A stretch of DNA of 64,000 nucleotides from JABDIP01 sp965212545. Lineage in GTDB: Bacteria; Pseudomonadota; Alphaproteobacteria; DSM-16000; Inquilinaceae. The translations under genes were made by a program, and so were the position numbers. The DNA is taken from contig CBDBVB010000031.1 in the NCBI GenBank assembly GCA_965212545.1, positions 98,437-162,436 on the forward strand, written 5' to 3'. This document shows positions 8,814 to 17,973 of the stretch, in pieces. Within the stretch, counting starts at the first letter, position 1. Each line of letters opens with the position of its first letter. Below the pieces are notes generated by a model. It worked only from the letters and a program-made list of their open reading frames with translations. It did not search any database and was not told the origin of the DNA.

Positions 8814-10226
8814 ATGACCTCCGATTCAGACGCGACGCCAGAGACACAGGACGCCTCGGACGACCAGCCATCGGCAACCGACCGGGTCGTCGCCGCCTTC
8901 GGCGGAATCCGGCCCATGGCCCATAAGCTCGGCATGCCGGTAACGACGGTCCAGGGTTGGAAGAAACGCGGCGCCATCCCGCAGCAACGCCATGAGACGA
9001 TCCGCAGCGCCGCCCGCGAACACGGCATCGATCTCGACGACGCCGCGCTGACCGCGGCCTCTCCTCCGGACGCCCAGCCGGAGTCGGCTCACACGCCACG
9101 ACGGCAAACGCCCCGGGCGGCACCCTCTCGGCCCTCGCCTGCCGGCGACACGAGGAAACCGGCGGCTGTCCCGTCCCAGCCGCGTTCGGCAGTGGCGTGG
9201 GCCGCCCTGGTGCTGGCGCTGGTCGCGTTGGCCGCGGCAGCAACGGCACCGCTCTGGACCGGCCCGATCTATGGCATGGCTGGCCTGCCGATCGGGCCGG
9301 GCGCGACGACAATCGGCGGACAGGCACAGCTGGCGCCGCTGGAGGCCCGGCTTGACGAATTGGAGAGGCGCACGGATTCGCTTTCGGCACAAAGTGGAGC
9401 CGGTGACGAATTCGCAGCGCTTACGACCCAGATGCAGGCCGTCGACCAGCAACTCGCGGCGCAGGGTGAACGGGTTACGGCAGTCGGAGGCGCGGTCGAC
9501 GCTCTCGCCATCGACATCGCGCGTCTGGACGGCGCGCTGGGCAATCAGCGGATCGGCCTGACCGAGGCGTTGGCGATCGTGACCAGTCTGCAGGGGAGGG
9601 CGGACGCGATCGAGGCCCGCCTGGAGGAGATCGCGAATATCCAGGGTCGCGACGGCCGCCGGATCGAACGCCTGATCGCCTCGGACAGCGCCACCCAGGC
9701 GCTGGTGTTGGCGATCGGCCAGCTTCGGGTAGCCGTTGATGCCGGGCAGCCTTATGCGCAGCCTCTGGCTTCGTTGCAGGCGCTGTCGGCCGGGATCGAC
9801 GAGACCGCTGGCGACCTTGCCGCCTTGGCTGCCGGCGCGCCGACCGGCATCGCGGACCGTGATGCCCTCAAATCCGATTTCCCGGCAATGGCCCAGGAGG
9901 TCCGGGACGCGGTCCTGTTGCCGGCCGATGCCCGCTGGTGGGATCAGGCCATTGCCAAGGTCGAAGGGCTGGTGACCGTGCGGCCGGCACCGGGCGAGGT
10001 CGACGGCGAAGACGTCGGCGCGGTTCTGGCGCGCGCCGAAGGCCGCTTGGAAACCAACGACCTGACCGGCGCGGTCGCCGCGATAGCCCTGCTCGAGGGC
10101 GACGCGGCAGCTGCATCGGCCCCCTGGCGGCAGCGGGCGGAGACCCGGCTGGCGGCAGAGACAGCGCTTGGCAACCTGACCAGCTTTGCAATCGCCCGGC
10201 TGGCCAACATCCCATCGGATCGGTGA
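8814..10226 (+). CDS. Mitofilin (Mic60)-like inner-membrane protein with N-terminal HTH-like segment
   Basis: Order of parts: an acidic N-terminus; a helix-turn-helix-like segment at about residues 22-65 ('GIRPMAHKLGMPVTTVQGWKK') resembling small Cro-type domains; a Pro/Ala-rich linker; one transmembrane helix near 123-145; a long coiled coil to about 300; and a C-terminal mitofilin-like helical region. In alphaproteobacteria the Mic60 homologue is characteristically encoded between hemD and hemY, as here, and is linked to inner-membrane curvature; that role is family knowledge. The stop overlaps the possible GTG start of hemY (GTGA). Confidence is high for a membrane coiled-coil protein of this locus and moderate for the HTH. 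Confidence 0.82.
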   Translation: MTSDSDATPETQDASDDQPSATDRVVAAFGGIRPMAHKLGMPVTTVQGWKKRGAIPQQRHETIRSAAREHGIDLDDAALTAASPPDAQPESAHTPRRQTPRAAPSRPSPAGDTRKPAAVPSQPRSAVAWAALVLALVALAAAATAPLWTGPIYGMAGLPIGPGATTIGGQAQLAPLEARLDELERRTDSLSAQSGAGDEFAALTTQMQAVDQQLAAQGERVTAVGGAVDALAIDIARLDGALGNQRIGLTEALAIVTSLQGRADAIEARLEEIANIQGRDGRRIERLIASDSATQALVLAIGQLRVAVDAGQPYAQPLASLQALSAGIDETAGDLAALAAGAPTGIADRDALKSDFPAMAQEVRDAVLLPADARWWDQAIAKVEGLVTVRPAPGEVDGEDVGAVLARAEGRLETNDLTGAVAAIALLEGDAAAASAPWRQRAETRLAAETALGNLTSFAIARLANIPSDR

Positions 10227-10231
10227 GCGCG

Positions 10232-11599
10232 ATGTGGCGATCGTTTCTCCTGATTGCGAAGATCGGAATTGCGGTCGTGGTGGCCGTGCTGATTGCCAAC
10301 CGGCCGGGCCAGGTTCAGTTCGAGTGGCAGGGCTATATCATCGAGACCTCTGTCGGGATCCTGATCCTGATGGTGGCGGCGCTAATGGGCGTCACGGCTT
10401 TGACCTATCGTTTCTGGCGCGGCCTGATCAGGGCGCCAGGTGCGATCGGTCGAGCGCGATCGGGCTCGCGGCGGGAAGGCGGCTACCGGGCGCTGACCAA
10501 CGGCATGGTGGCGGTTGCCGCCGGAGATCCGAATGCCGCCCGGCGCTTCGCGAAAAAGGCGGATGCACTCTTGGACGACCCGCCATTGACCATGCTGCTG
10601 TCGGCCCAGGCGGCCCAATTGACCGGCGACGACCAAGCGGCGACCCGGTATTTCGAGGCCATGCTGGAGCGGCGGGAGACGGAGTTCCTGGGGCTTCGTG
10701 GCCTGATCAACCAGGCCCTGAAGAGCGATGACAGGGTGAAGGCGCTGTCATTGGTGGACCGCGCCCGCAACCTGCGGCCGAATACCCCATGGGTGCTGGC
10801 GGCGGCCTTCGATCTTCAGGTCCGGCAGCGCAAATGGGCGGAAGCCCAGACGTCGCTTGCCGCGGCGGTCAAGGCGGGCGCGATCGATGCTGCCAGCGGA
10901 CGGCGGCACAAGGTGGCCATCCTGATCGAGCGTAGCCGCGAGGCGGAAGCCGGCGGCCAGATGGCCGCAGCCATGACGCACGCCCACAAGGCCGCGACGC
11001 TGTTGCCGGACTTCGCCCCCGCGGTGGCCCGGGAGGCCCGGCTGCTTGCCGGCAACGGCAAGGAAAAGCAGGCCGTCCGGCTGCTCGAAAAGGCTTGGTC
11101 GCAGGCACCGCATGCCACTCTGGCGCAGGCCTTTCTGGACGTCGCGCCGACCGGCGAAACGGCACTGGACCGGGTACAACGACTGGACAACCTGCATAGG
11201 GGCCGGCCGGACTTGCCGGAGCTTCTGCCGGTGCTTGGCGAGGCGGCGTTGAGGGCAGAGCTCTGGGGCTCCGCCCGAGGCCATCTGAAGCACGCCCTGG
11301 CGACCGCGCCCAGCCGACGCATCTTTCGTCTGCTGGCCGAACTTGAGACCGGCGAGAACAACGACGCGGTCGCGGCGCGCAATTGGCTGACCAAGGCCGA
11401 GGATGCGGCCGACGACCCGGCCTGGATCTGCGAGAGCTGCGGCACCTCCCATGCGGTCTGGACCGCCTTATGCCGCCAGTGCGGCCAGTTCGATTCGCTG
11501 GACTGGCGCCAGTCGGCCGCCGCACATCTCCCGCCCCCCGCGCCACAGGTCAAAGGACCGGCGGCCCTGCCACCTCCCGTGGCCCCGGCCAACCAGTGA
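10232..11599 (+). CDS. hemY: HemY-like TPR membrane protein with C-terminal zinc ribbon
   Basis: Two N-terminal transmembrane helices (about residues 5-22 and 36-60) are followed by the HemY_N region and TPR-like helical repeats to about residue 390, then a 'CESC...CRQC' zinc-ribbon pattern near 400-420 and a Pro-rich tail. HemY proteins sit in the heme operon of proteobacteria; the exact role is unsettled, and this is not the protoporphyrinogen oxidase also called HemY in Bacillus. The start may be ATG 10232 or GTG 10223, the latter overlapping the previous stop. It ends the heme operon. Confidence 0.85.
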   Translation: MWRSFLLIAKIGIAVVVAVLIANRPGQVQFEWQGYIIETSVGILILMVAALMGVTALTYRFWRGLIRAPGAIGRARSGSRREGGYRALTNGMVAVAAGDPNAARRFAKKADALLDDPPLTMLLSAQAAQLTGDDQAATRYFEAMLERRETEFLGLRGLINQALKSDDRVKALSLVDRARNLRPNTPWVLAAAFDLQVRQRKWAEAQTSLAAAVKAGAIDAASGRRHKVAILIERSREAEAGGQMAAAMTHAHKAATLLPDFAPAVAREARLLAGNGKEKQAVRLLEKAWSQAPHATLAQAFLDVAPTGETALDRVQRLDNLHRGRPDLPELLPVLGEAALRAELWGSARGHLKHALATAPSRRIFRLLAELETGENNDAVAARNWLTKAEDAADDPAWICESCGTSHAVWTALCRQCGQFDSLDWRQSAAAHLPPPAPQVKGPAALPPPVAPANQ

Positions 11600-11682
11600 T
11601 GTCGGTCACCGCGCGTTCGATGTGAAATGGATAGGGACGGTCGGCCGCCACATCATCGCTGATCGAGGGGAAGCCGAGGACC

Positions 11683-12186
11683 ATGGCCAAGAACTATGAC
11701 GAACTGATCAAACAGTCCAAATCCGGCACGCTCGGGCAGATCGATGAATGGGGGGCCGACGGGGTCAATTGTTATGCCTTTGCTGTCAATTGCAAGAACC
11801 CGGGCACGGCAAAACCGATCCCGGGCGGGAAAGCGCCGCCCGATGGCAAATACACCGCACAGTTCATACGCGCCGGCGCCCTGAAAGATGGGCTGAAGGC
11901 GATCTTCTTCCCCGAGAACAGCAAACAGATCAACGAGTTGAAGGACTATTATATGGTCGCCGGGTTCGTCAAAGATTCCTCAGGCGTCTCTGACCATCAT
12001 TGGTATCGCGAGGCAAAAGGAGAGTATTGGACCCACAAGCCCGGCCCCCAGGGCATCAGGAACTTTGATGGCTCCAATCCGCCCAAGGTCCTGAACGGCA
12101 ATCTGCTCAGCCAGCAATACGACCACAGCGGCTACACCTTCGTCGGCTATTTCTTCTGCCCGAAGAAAGGCCTGAAACTCGCCTGA
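11683..12186 (+). CDS. Unknown protein with papain-like 'NCYAFA' and 'HHWYR' motifs
   Basis: I cannot name this 167-residue protein. It has 'NCYAFAVNC' near residue 28, 'SDHHWYREAKGEYWTHKPG' near 100 and a hydrophobic 'GYTFVGYFFCP' end. A cysteine after an Asn-rich turn, followed by a histidine and a Trp/His-rich strand, recalls small NlpC/P60- or papain-like families, so Cys30 and His103 or His104 could be catalytic. There is no signal peptide or membrane helix. An 'AAGCCGAGG' tract 10 bases upstream supports the ATG. Its codons are less GC-biased than those of its neighbours (many AAA, TAT, CAA), and it lies just before a tRNA gene, which suggests acquisition by transfer. It stands alone between the heme operon and tRNA-Thr. 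Confidence 0.75.
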   Translation: MAKNYDELIKQSKSGTLGQIDEWGADGVNCYAFAVNCKNPGTAKPIPGGKAPPDGKYTAQFIRAGALKDGLKAIFFPENSKQINELKDYYMVAGFVKDSSGVSDHHWYREAKGEYWTHKPGPQGIRNFDGSNPPKVLNGNLLSQQYDHSGYTFVGYFFCPKKGLKLA

Positions 12187-12303
12187 CCCCCGCCCCGGTC
12201 GTCGGCCGCTACGCCTTCGTGAGCCGGCCGGTACAGAGGAATTGACGGGCGCCCTGGCTGGGCGTAGCTTCCCGCCCGCCGGGCGAGCTTCCTGTTCGGA
12301 TAG

Positions 12304-12378
<75 letters not shown>

Positions 12379-12474
12379 TCATCCGTACTGAATGGGCACC
12401 TGATCTCGGGCAGTCTTTGTGATTCGATTGGCGCAGGGGCGCATTGGCCCGGGCCGTCGCGATGGTCGGCGGCG

Positions 12475-12711
12475 TCAGCCGTAATACTTGTCGATGGCTT
12501 CGAATTCCGCGACCACGTCCTTGAAGCCCAGCGCCGACAGCAGGTCGCAAAGGACCTTGTCGGCGTCGATATGGGCCTGCTCAAGGTCGCCCAGCAACTG
12601 CAGCTCTTCCAGCCGCTCCTCAGCCTCTCGACCCGCCTTTACAACGGATTCCTTCTGGGTCTTCTGGGCCGCGTCGAGCTGCAGGGCACGGATGAATCCC
12701 AAATTGCTCAT
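12475..12711 (-). CDS. Small hypothetical alpha-helical protein
   Basis: A 78-residue protein starting 'MSNLGFIRALQLDAAQ' and rich in Glu, Leu and Ala, predicted to be helical and probably coiled ('EAEERLEELQLLGDLEQAH'). I do not recognise a family. A start at 12711 is preferred to 12789 because the extra 26 residues look unconserved and lie near the AT-rich upstream region. It ends about 100 bases from tRNA-Thr on the opposite strand. Confidence 0.55.
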   Translation of the reverse strand: MSNLGFIRALQLDAAQKTQKESVVKAGREAEERLEELQLLGDLEQAHIDADKVLCDLLSALGFKDVVAEFEAIDKYYG

Positions 12712-12769
12712 CGGTCGATTCGCCTTCCTTGCACTCGATGCCTGTCGGGCATCCGATAGACTTCCATCG

Positions 12770-12870
12770 AATAGGATATGGAGCACCATAAGACGAAGCT
12801 GGTTAAGGTTACATTAATTTGAATTGCTTTTGATTTATTAATAAATAGTTACCTGAGTCACGAAGTCATG
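12770..12870. other. AT-rich intergenic patch upstream of the small hypothetical gene
   Basis: Within a 276-base gap this stretch is strikingly AT-rich (for example TTGATTTATTAATAAATAG at 12830-12848) compared with the GC-rich surroundings. It could carry the promoter of the small minus-strand gene or be a remnant of acquired DNA. I see no definite operator or ORF in it. Confidence 0.5.
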
Positions 12871-12987
12871 CCGCACAGGCAGGCCTCACCTTTGTTACGC
12901 GAATTCTGACAAGAATGTGGCCGAGATCACATTTACTTGATCTCGACGCTTGATCTCTTGGGCGGCTGGTGTAAGCCGTCAACCGGC

Positions 12988-13896
12988 TTACGCGACCGAA
13001 TCGATCCAACGGCGGTGCATCCAGAACCATTGCTCCGGACGCTCGCGGATCCAACCTTCGAACATCTCGTTGACGCTGGACATGATCGCCTTGATGTCGG
13101 CGTGGCGGTCTTCGGTCCGCGGCAGTTCCATGGGCGGGTAGAAGGTCATGCGGAACCGGGCGCCCCCGAGCCGCTCGACCCGGCCGGCAACGACGGCGCA
13201 GTCGAACCGCAGTGCGAACAGCGCCAGGGCCGGCGTTGTCATCGCGTCGCGGCCGAAAAACGGCACCGCAATGCCGCGATTCAGCTTCTGGTCGAGCAGC
13301 ATGCCGAGATTGTCGCCGCGGGCAAGGACCTTCATGGCTCCCCTGGTTCCTTCCGGGCCCTTGCTGAACTGGACGATGCCGCTGGCCGCGCGGATGCGCC
13401 GGATCAGCCGGTCCGCGGCACGGTTGTTCGGAACCCGGTAGATGGAACTCATCCGGCCAACGTATTTCGCCGTCCACGAGGCCCCCAACTCCCAGTTGCC
13501 GATATGGGCGCCGATCACGATCCTGGAGCGCTGCGATACTTCGGGGCCATTCACGTTCTCGGCTCCGACGATTTCGACCCGGTCGCTGTCACGAATGGTC
13601 GGCAGATGCGGATATTCGCCGAAGGTGCGGCCGATATTGTCCCACATGCCGAGAACGATGCGACGTCGCTCATGATCGGACAGATCCGGCAAGGCAAGCT
13701 GCAGATTGTGCATGGCGCGCCGATTGGCCGAACCGAGCCTCGGGCCGACCGTGCGGCCGATCCAGCCACCCAGGGCCGAGGCCGCGTCCACCGGCAGCAG
13801 GCTGAACAGCCCATAGCTCAAATACAGCAGGACCGACTGGAGCGGATGATAGACCCAGCGGTCCAGCCGGCGTCGAATGGCAGACTTGCGGGCCAT
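12988..13896 (-). CDS. Lipid A biosynthesis lauroyl/myristoyl acyltransferase family (LpxL/HtrB)
   Basis: Members of this inner-membrane family add secondary acyl chains to lipid A on the cytoplasmic face. The catalytic H-x4-D/E motif appears as 'GAHIGNWELG', and 'FSKGPEGTRGAMKVLARGD' and 'GMLLDQKLNRGIAVPFFG' match conserved blocks around the acceptor site. A hydrophobic N-terminal helix anchors it. I prefer the start at 13896 ('MARKSAIRRR', GAGG upstream), giving 303 residues; the longer frame to 13977 overlaps the glycosyltransferase gene. The acyl chain length cannot be read from sequence. Confidence 0.9.
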   Translation of the reverse strand: MARKSAIRRRLDRWVYHPLQSVLLYLSYGLFSLLPVDAASALGGWIGRTVGPRLGSANRRAMHNLQLALPDLSDHERRRIVLGMWDNIGRTFGEYPHLPTIRDSDRVEIVGAENVNGPEVSQRSRIVIGAHIGNWELGASWTAKYVGRMSSIYRVPNNRAADRLIRRIRAASGIVQFSKGPEGTRGAMKVLARGDNLGMLLDQKLNRGIAVPFFGRDAMTTPALALFALRFDCAVVAGRVERLGGARFRMTFYPPMELPRTEDRHADIKAIMSSVNEMFEGWIRERPEQWFWMHRRWIDSVA

Positions 13897-13951
13897 GCCT
13901 AGAGGTCCTCTGGCCGGCAGCCGCCGGCCGTGGCCTTCGCCGGCGCGGCCG

Positions 13952-14995
13952 TCATAGAACCTGGTCGGCCCATTCATACGGCTCCGAGTATGGCTCGCCG
14001 TAGACCGTCTCGATCATGTAGCGGCAGACCCTTTCGACACTGTACGAACCATGCGCCCGCCGCCAGCCCGCCTCGGCGACCCGACGCCGCGCCGCATCAT
14101 CCTTGTGGAAACGCTGCACCTGTTCCACCAGATCGTCCAGCTGGTCGAAATAAATCACCTCTTCCGGCGTGAAGAGTCGCTCCATGCCCAGACCGCGCGG
14201 GGTGAAGGTGAGGAGCCCGTTGCCCGTCAATTGCCACAGGCGCGCGGACGAGCTCATCATATGATCGTTCCTGCGGCTGTAGTTCAGACCCATCCGGGAC
14301 TCCGCCAGTTTCCGCTCATAATCGGCGCCGAAGACCAGGGGCGCTCCGAACAATCCATTCAGATCGAATCGGACGCCGTTCAACCGATCCCGCAGTTGCC
14401 CCATGAAAGAGGTTCGGTCGTCTGCATCCTGCCGGTTGGCACGGCCGCAGAACAGAAGATCGACCGGAAGATCGGCGGCGCTGAAATTGCGCAGCCGTTC
14501 GATCGACGCGTCAACCGGCGGCGGAAAGAATCCGACCCTATTGCGATCGGTCTTGAACTGCCGCATCGGTTCCCCGCCCGACGAAACGAAGATGGCGTCG
14601 AGGTAGGGCTTCCGGGCATGCAGATGGCCCAGCTTGTGGGTGTCCCACAGAGCATCGTGGTACCACAGGAGGGTCTTCACGAGCGGGAACCGCTCTCGGA
14701 TTTCGGCTAGCGTCTCCGGCCGCACCAATTCGCTATGCCCCATGCAAATGAGGTCGGGCTCGACATTGATGCAGGCTTCCAACAGTCGCCGGTTCATCTT
14801 GTCCGTGCCCCATCTCTTGGAGCGGAACGGCGCCTCGTACCGGGCCACGTCACGATGGCTGAACGGGATGACCAGATGGCCGTTGCGGATCAGGCCGTTC
14901 GAAATCTTCGGCGCGACCGATGCGTTGAAGCGCGCGCCATACATTCCATAGTTGAAATTGGTCACATGCAGGATGCGCAGGGTCCGGTCCATCAT
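13952..14995 (-). CDS. CgeB-type glycosyltransferase
   Basis: The 347-residue protein opens with a Rossmann strand 'LRILHVTNFNYGMYG'. It continues with 'LLWYHDALWDTHKLGHL' and 'AIFVSSGG', then a C-terminal lobe with 'LLFCGRANR', 'GLNYSRRND' and 'RLWQLTGNGLLTF', the layout of Glyco_trans_1_2/CgeB proteins. Such enzymes transfer a sugar from a nucleotide donor. Its place among lipid A and sugar-nucleotide genes suggests a role in a surface glycan. There is no signal peptide. Donor and acceptor are unknown. Confidence 0.82.
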   Translation of the reverse strand: MMDRTLRILHVTNFNYGMYGARFNASVAPKISNGLIRNGHLVIPFSHRDVARYEAPFRSKRWGTDKMNRRLLEACINVEPDLICMGHSELVRPETLAEIRERFPLVKTLLWYHDALWDTHKLGHLHARKPYLDAIFVSSGGEPMRQFKTDRNRVGFFPPPVDASIERLRNFSAADLPVDLLFCGRANRQDADDRTSFMGQLRDRLNGVRFDLNGLFGAPLVFGADYERKLAESRMGLNYSRRNDHMMSSSARLWQLTGNGLLTFTPRGLGMERLFTPEEVIYFDQLDDLVEQVQRFHKDDAARRRVAEAGWRRAHGSYSVERVCRYMIETVYGEPYSEPYEWADQVL

Positions 14996-15170
14996 CGCCT
15001 TCGGCCAAAATCGGGACTTCCAAGGGCATTTGGACGGTTCGAGCGGACACGGTCAAGCTCAAGGGCTGCACCGCACCCCGGCGTCGGGCAAGGACCCTGC
15101 CGTCCTCTGATGCAGCCGGCCCAACTGCCGGCCGACAGCATTCAGGTCTTCCGTTCGACCCCGCGGCAGG

Positions 15171-16331
15171 TCATTGAACCACCGCCGTTACGGAGGTCGC
15201 GATGCGGCGCAGGGTGGCATCGTCCATATAGGGATGCATCGGCAAGCTCAGTACCCTCTTGGCAAGCGCCTCCGATACCGGCAGGCCCTGCGGCCCGATC
15301 GGGTAATCCCGGTATGCGGTCTGAAAGTGCAGCGGACGTGGATAGTAGATCGCCGTCGGGATTCCCGCCGCCTTCAGCCGCGCTGCCACGTCGTCACGGG
15401 TATCCAGCTTGACGGTATATTGTGCCCAGGCCGAGGTCGTGCCAACCGGCGCCACCGGTGTTTCGACGATATCTCCCAGCGCTGCCGCATAACCGTCGGC
15501 GACCCTTTGGCGGGCTTCGATCTCATCTTCGAAGATGCCCAGCTTCTCCAGCAGAATCGCCGCCTGCACGGTGTCGAGCCGGCCGTTCACGCCGATCCGA
15601 ACATTATCGTATTTGTCTGTGCCCTGACCGTGCACGCGCAGCGATCGCAGCGTTGCCGCAACATCGTCGTCGTCAGTGAACACCGCACCACCATCGCCAT
15701 AGCAACCGAGCGGCTTGGCGGGAAAGAAGCTGGTGGCCGCCGCATCGCCGATCGATCCCGCCCGCTTGCCGCGATAGCTGGAGCCGAAGCTCTGCGCCGC
15801 GTCGGCCAGCAACCGCAGGTCATGGGATTCCGCGAGCGGCAGCAGCGCATCGTAATCCGCAGGCTGTCCGAACAGGTCGACGGGAATCACCGCTGCCGGC
15901 TTCAGACGCCCTTCGGCCGCCAGCGACGCGATGGCCGCCTCCAGGCTGGCCGGGTCCATGTTGAAGCTGTCTTCCAGGACGTCGACGAAGACTGGCGTTG
16001 CGCCGACCAGCGCAACCACCTCCGCCGTCGCCGCAAAGGTGAAGGCCGGCACGAAGACGGCGTCGCCCGGGCCGACACCCCAGGCCATCAGTGGCAGTTG
16101 CAGGGCGTCGGTGCCGCTGGCGCAGGTCACCACATGCTTGACGCCGGCGAACGCGGCCAGCCGTTCCTCCAAGGTGCGCACTTCCGGTCCCATGATGAAA
16201 CGGCCATGCTCGAGCACCCGTCCAATCGCCTGGTCGATCCGGTTGCCCAGTCGATTGCGCTGCGCTTGCAGGTCGATAAATGCAATCGGGTCTTCCGCGA
16301 ACGCGGATACGGCCGCTGCAGAGTCAGTCAT
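15171..16331 (-). CDS. wbpE: DegT/DnrJ/EryC1 aminotransferase, WbpE/WlbC-like
   Basis: PLP enzyme that probably aminates the 3-keto sugar of UDP-GlcNAc uronate, using glutamate. Signature blocks are 'FIDLQAQRNRL' at the N-terminus, 'CASGTDALQLPLMAWGVG', 'PVDLFGQPADYD', 'LLADAAQSFGSSYRGKRAG' and 'TSFFPAKPLGCYGDGGA', whose lysine should bind PLP. Length 386 is typical. I chose 16331 because it overlaps the stop of the oxidoreductase gene by eight bases and because the upstream part of the frame is antisense-like filler. The specific pathway is inferred from the neighbours; the sugar aminotransferase fold itself is certain. Confidence 0.9.
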   Translation of the reverse strand: MTDSAAAVSAFAEDPIAFIDLQAQRNRLGNRIDQAIGRVLEHGRFIMGPEVRTLEERLAAFAGVKHVVTCASGTDALQLPLMAWGVGPGDAVFVPAFTFAATAEVVALVGATPVFVDVLEDSFNMDPASLEAAIASLAAEGRLKPAAVIPVDLFGQPADYDALLPLAESHDLRLLADAAQSFGSSYRGKRAGSIGDAAATSFFPAKPLGCYGDGGAVFTDDDDVAATLRSLRVHGQGTDKYDNVRIGVNGRLDTVQAAILLEKLGIFEDEIEARQRVADGYAAALGDIVETPVAPVGTTSAWAQYTVKLDTRDDVAARLKAAGIPTAIYYPRPLHFQTAYRDYPIGPQGLPVSEALAKRVLSLPMHPYMDDATLRRIATSVTAVVQ

Positions 16332-17925
16332 CGGTAACCTCTTCAAGCCGGTCTGGCCCGGCCTCGCGATAGCGACGTCCGGTCCGCGGGCAGGTGAAGT
16401 CATCGTCCAACGGCTCGCCCGCGTGCCCGACCCAGCCAATCCGCCTGGCCGGGACTCCGGCCACCAACGCGTGAGGCGGAACGTCGCGGGACACGACGGC
16501 GCCGGCGGCAATCAGGCTGTAGTCGCCGATGTCATTGCCGCAGATGATTGTGGCATTGGCCCCGATGGTTGCACTGCGGCCGACCCGGGTAGGCAGGAAC
16601 TCGCCCCGCCGGTCGATTTCCGCGCGCGGCGTATTCACGTTGGTGAAGACGCAGGACGGCCCACAGAACACCCCATCTTCAAGTGTGACACCTTTATAGA
16701 GGCTGACATTGTTCTGGATCTTACAGCGGTCGCCGATCACCACGTCCGGCCCAATGCTGGCATTCTGGCCGATCGAGCATCCGGCACCAATCCGGCAGCC
16801 GCTCAGCACATGACTGAAATGCCAGATTTTGGTTCCGGGGCCGATCTCCACCGGCTCGTCGATATAGGCGCTTTCATGCAAGAAGACGTCCGGAAATTCG
16901 GCCCTGTCCCCGATTGAGACCGGCTTTCCCGACGCGATCGAGGCCTCCGCCGATTGCAGAACCCGCAGCACGCGAACCGCCTCGGCGCCGTCAGTCCGCG
17001 GCGTCGTCTGCTGCGCGATGCAGTCCAGGAAGTGCCGGCACTCCAGCTTCAGCGGTTCGTCCGCCTCCAACGGCACCGGCACGGCCGCCCCCTTTTGCGG
17101 CTCCGGGCGTCCCTCACGCCATTCGATCTGGTGCGGATAAAGGGTCAGCTTTGCGTCCCAGGACAGCCCGTCGTCGAACACAGCCATCTGCCGGTCGCCA
17201 ACCACGACCAGCTTCTGCTCCTTGAAGGGGTGCAGCCAGGACACGAAGATATGGGCATTCACGCCGCCAGGAAACCTGAGGTGCGTCGTGGTGACGTCGG
17301 CGATCTGGTGGTGCAGGTAGTTGGCGCCGGTGGCAAGCACCGCGTCCGGCTCCTCGTCGACCAGCGCCAGGATCATCGAGATGTCATGCGGCGCGAAGCT
17401 CCAGAGGATGTTTTCCTCGCGTCGGATCTTTCCCAGATTGAGCCGGTTCGAATAGATGTATTGCAGACGGCCGAGAGCGCCGTCGCGCACCAACTGCCGC
17501 AGCTGCAGGAAGGCCGGATGGTATTGCAGCAGGTGGCCGACCATCAGGACCTGGCCGCCAGCCGCCGCCTTGCGTTGCAGCGCCTCGGCCTCCGGCGCCG
17601 TCAGCGCCAGCGGCTTTTCAACGAAGACATGCTTGCCGGCGTCCAACGCCTGCCGGGCCATGGCAAAGTGCTGCTCGGCCGGCGTCGCCAACGCGATCGC
17701 CTCGATCGAACGATCCGCCAGCAGCGACGCAAAATCGCGAGACGGTACGCCGAACTCTCCGGCGTATTTCGCCGCCGTCGCCTGGTCGTTGTCCGAGACT
17801 GCCGCGAGCCCGTCCATGGCCGCGAAGTTGCGAACCAGGTTGCGGCCCCAATAGCCGCAACCGACCATGGCGACCCGCGGCCGCTCGATTGAAGGCGATG
17901 CCTTAGCGGCCAAAGGATCCGCCAT
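16324..17925 (-). CDS. Fused WbpB-like oxidoreductase and WbpD-like N-acetyltransferase
   Basis: A 533-residue bifunctional protein. Residues 1 to about 340 are a Gfo/Idh/MocA NAD-dependent sugar dehydrogenase ('VAMVGCGYWGRNLVRNFA' near 18, 'VFVEKPLALT' near 94). Residues from about 350 to 510 are a left-handed beta-helix hexapeptide acyltransferase ('IGQNASIGPDVVIGDRCKIQ', 'NNVSLYKGVTLEDGVF', 'GANATIICGNDIGDY'). In Pseudomonas and Bordetella these are the separate proteins WbpB/WlbA and WbpD/WlbB, acting before and after the aminotransferase on the way to UDP-2,3-diacetamido-2,3-dideoxy-glucuronate. With the aminotransferase on one side and the dehydrogenase on the other, all four reactions are covered by three proteins. 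The AAAGG upstream of the ATG sits unusually close. Confidence 0.9.
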   Translation of the reverse strand: MADPLAAKASPSIERPRVAMVGCGYWGRNLVRNFAAMDGLAAVSDNDQATAAKYAGEFGVPSRDFASLLADRSIEAIALATPAEQHFAMARQALDAGKHVFVEKPLALTAPEAEALQRKAAAGGQVLMVGHLLQYHPAFLQLRQLVRDGALGRLQYIYSNRLNLGKIRREENILWSFAPHDISMILALVDEEPDAVLATGANYLHHQIADVTTTHLRFPGGVNAHIFVSWLHPFKEQKLVVVGDRQMAVFDDGLSWDAKLTLYPHQIEWREGRPEPQKGAAVPVPLEADEPLKLECRHFLDCIAQQTTPRTDGAEAVRVLRVLQSAEASIASGKPVSIGDRAEFPDVFLHESAYIDEPVEIGPGTKIWHFSHVLSGCRIGAGCSIGQNASIGPDVVIGDRCKIQNNVSLYKGVTLEDGVFCGPSCVFTNVNTPRAEIDRRGEFLPTRVGRSATIGANATIICGNDIGDYSLIAAGAVVSRDVPPHALVAGVPARRIGWVGHAGEPLDDDFTCPRTGRRYREAGPDRLEEVTDD

Positions 17926-17973
17926 CCTTTGGCCCGGACTCTTCCGGCCGGCCGGTTTGCCATGCTCGCTGTG

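Noticed and set aside
12187..12303. Possible small RNA or terminator upstream of tRNA-Thr
   Set aside because: Short GC palindromes are present but there is no T run, promoter or conserved structure that I can support.
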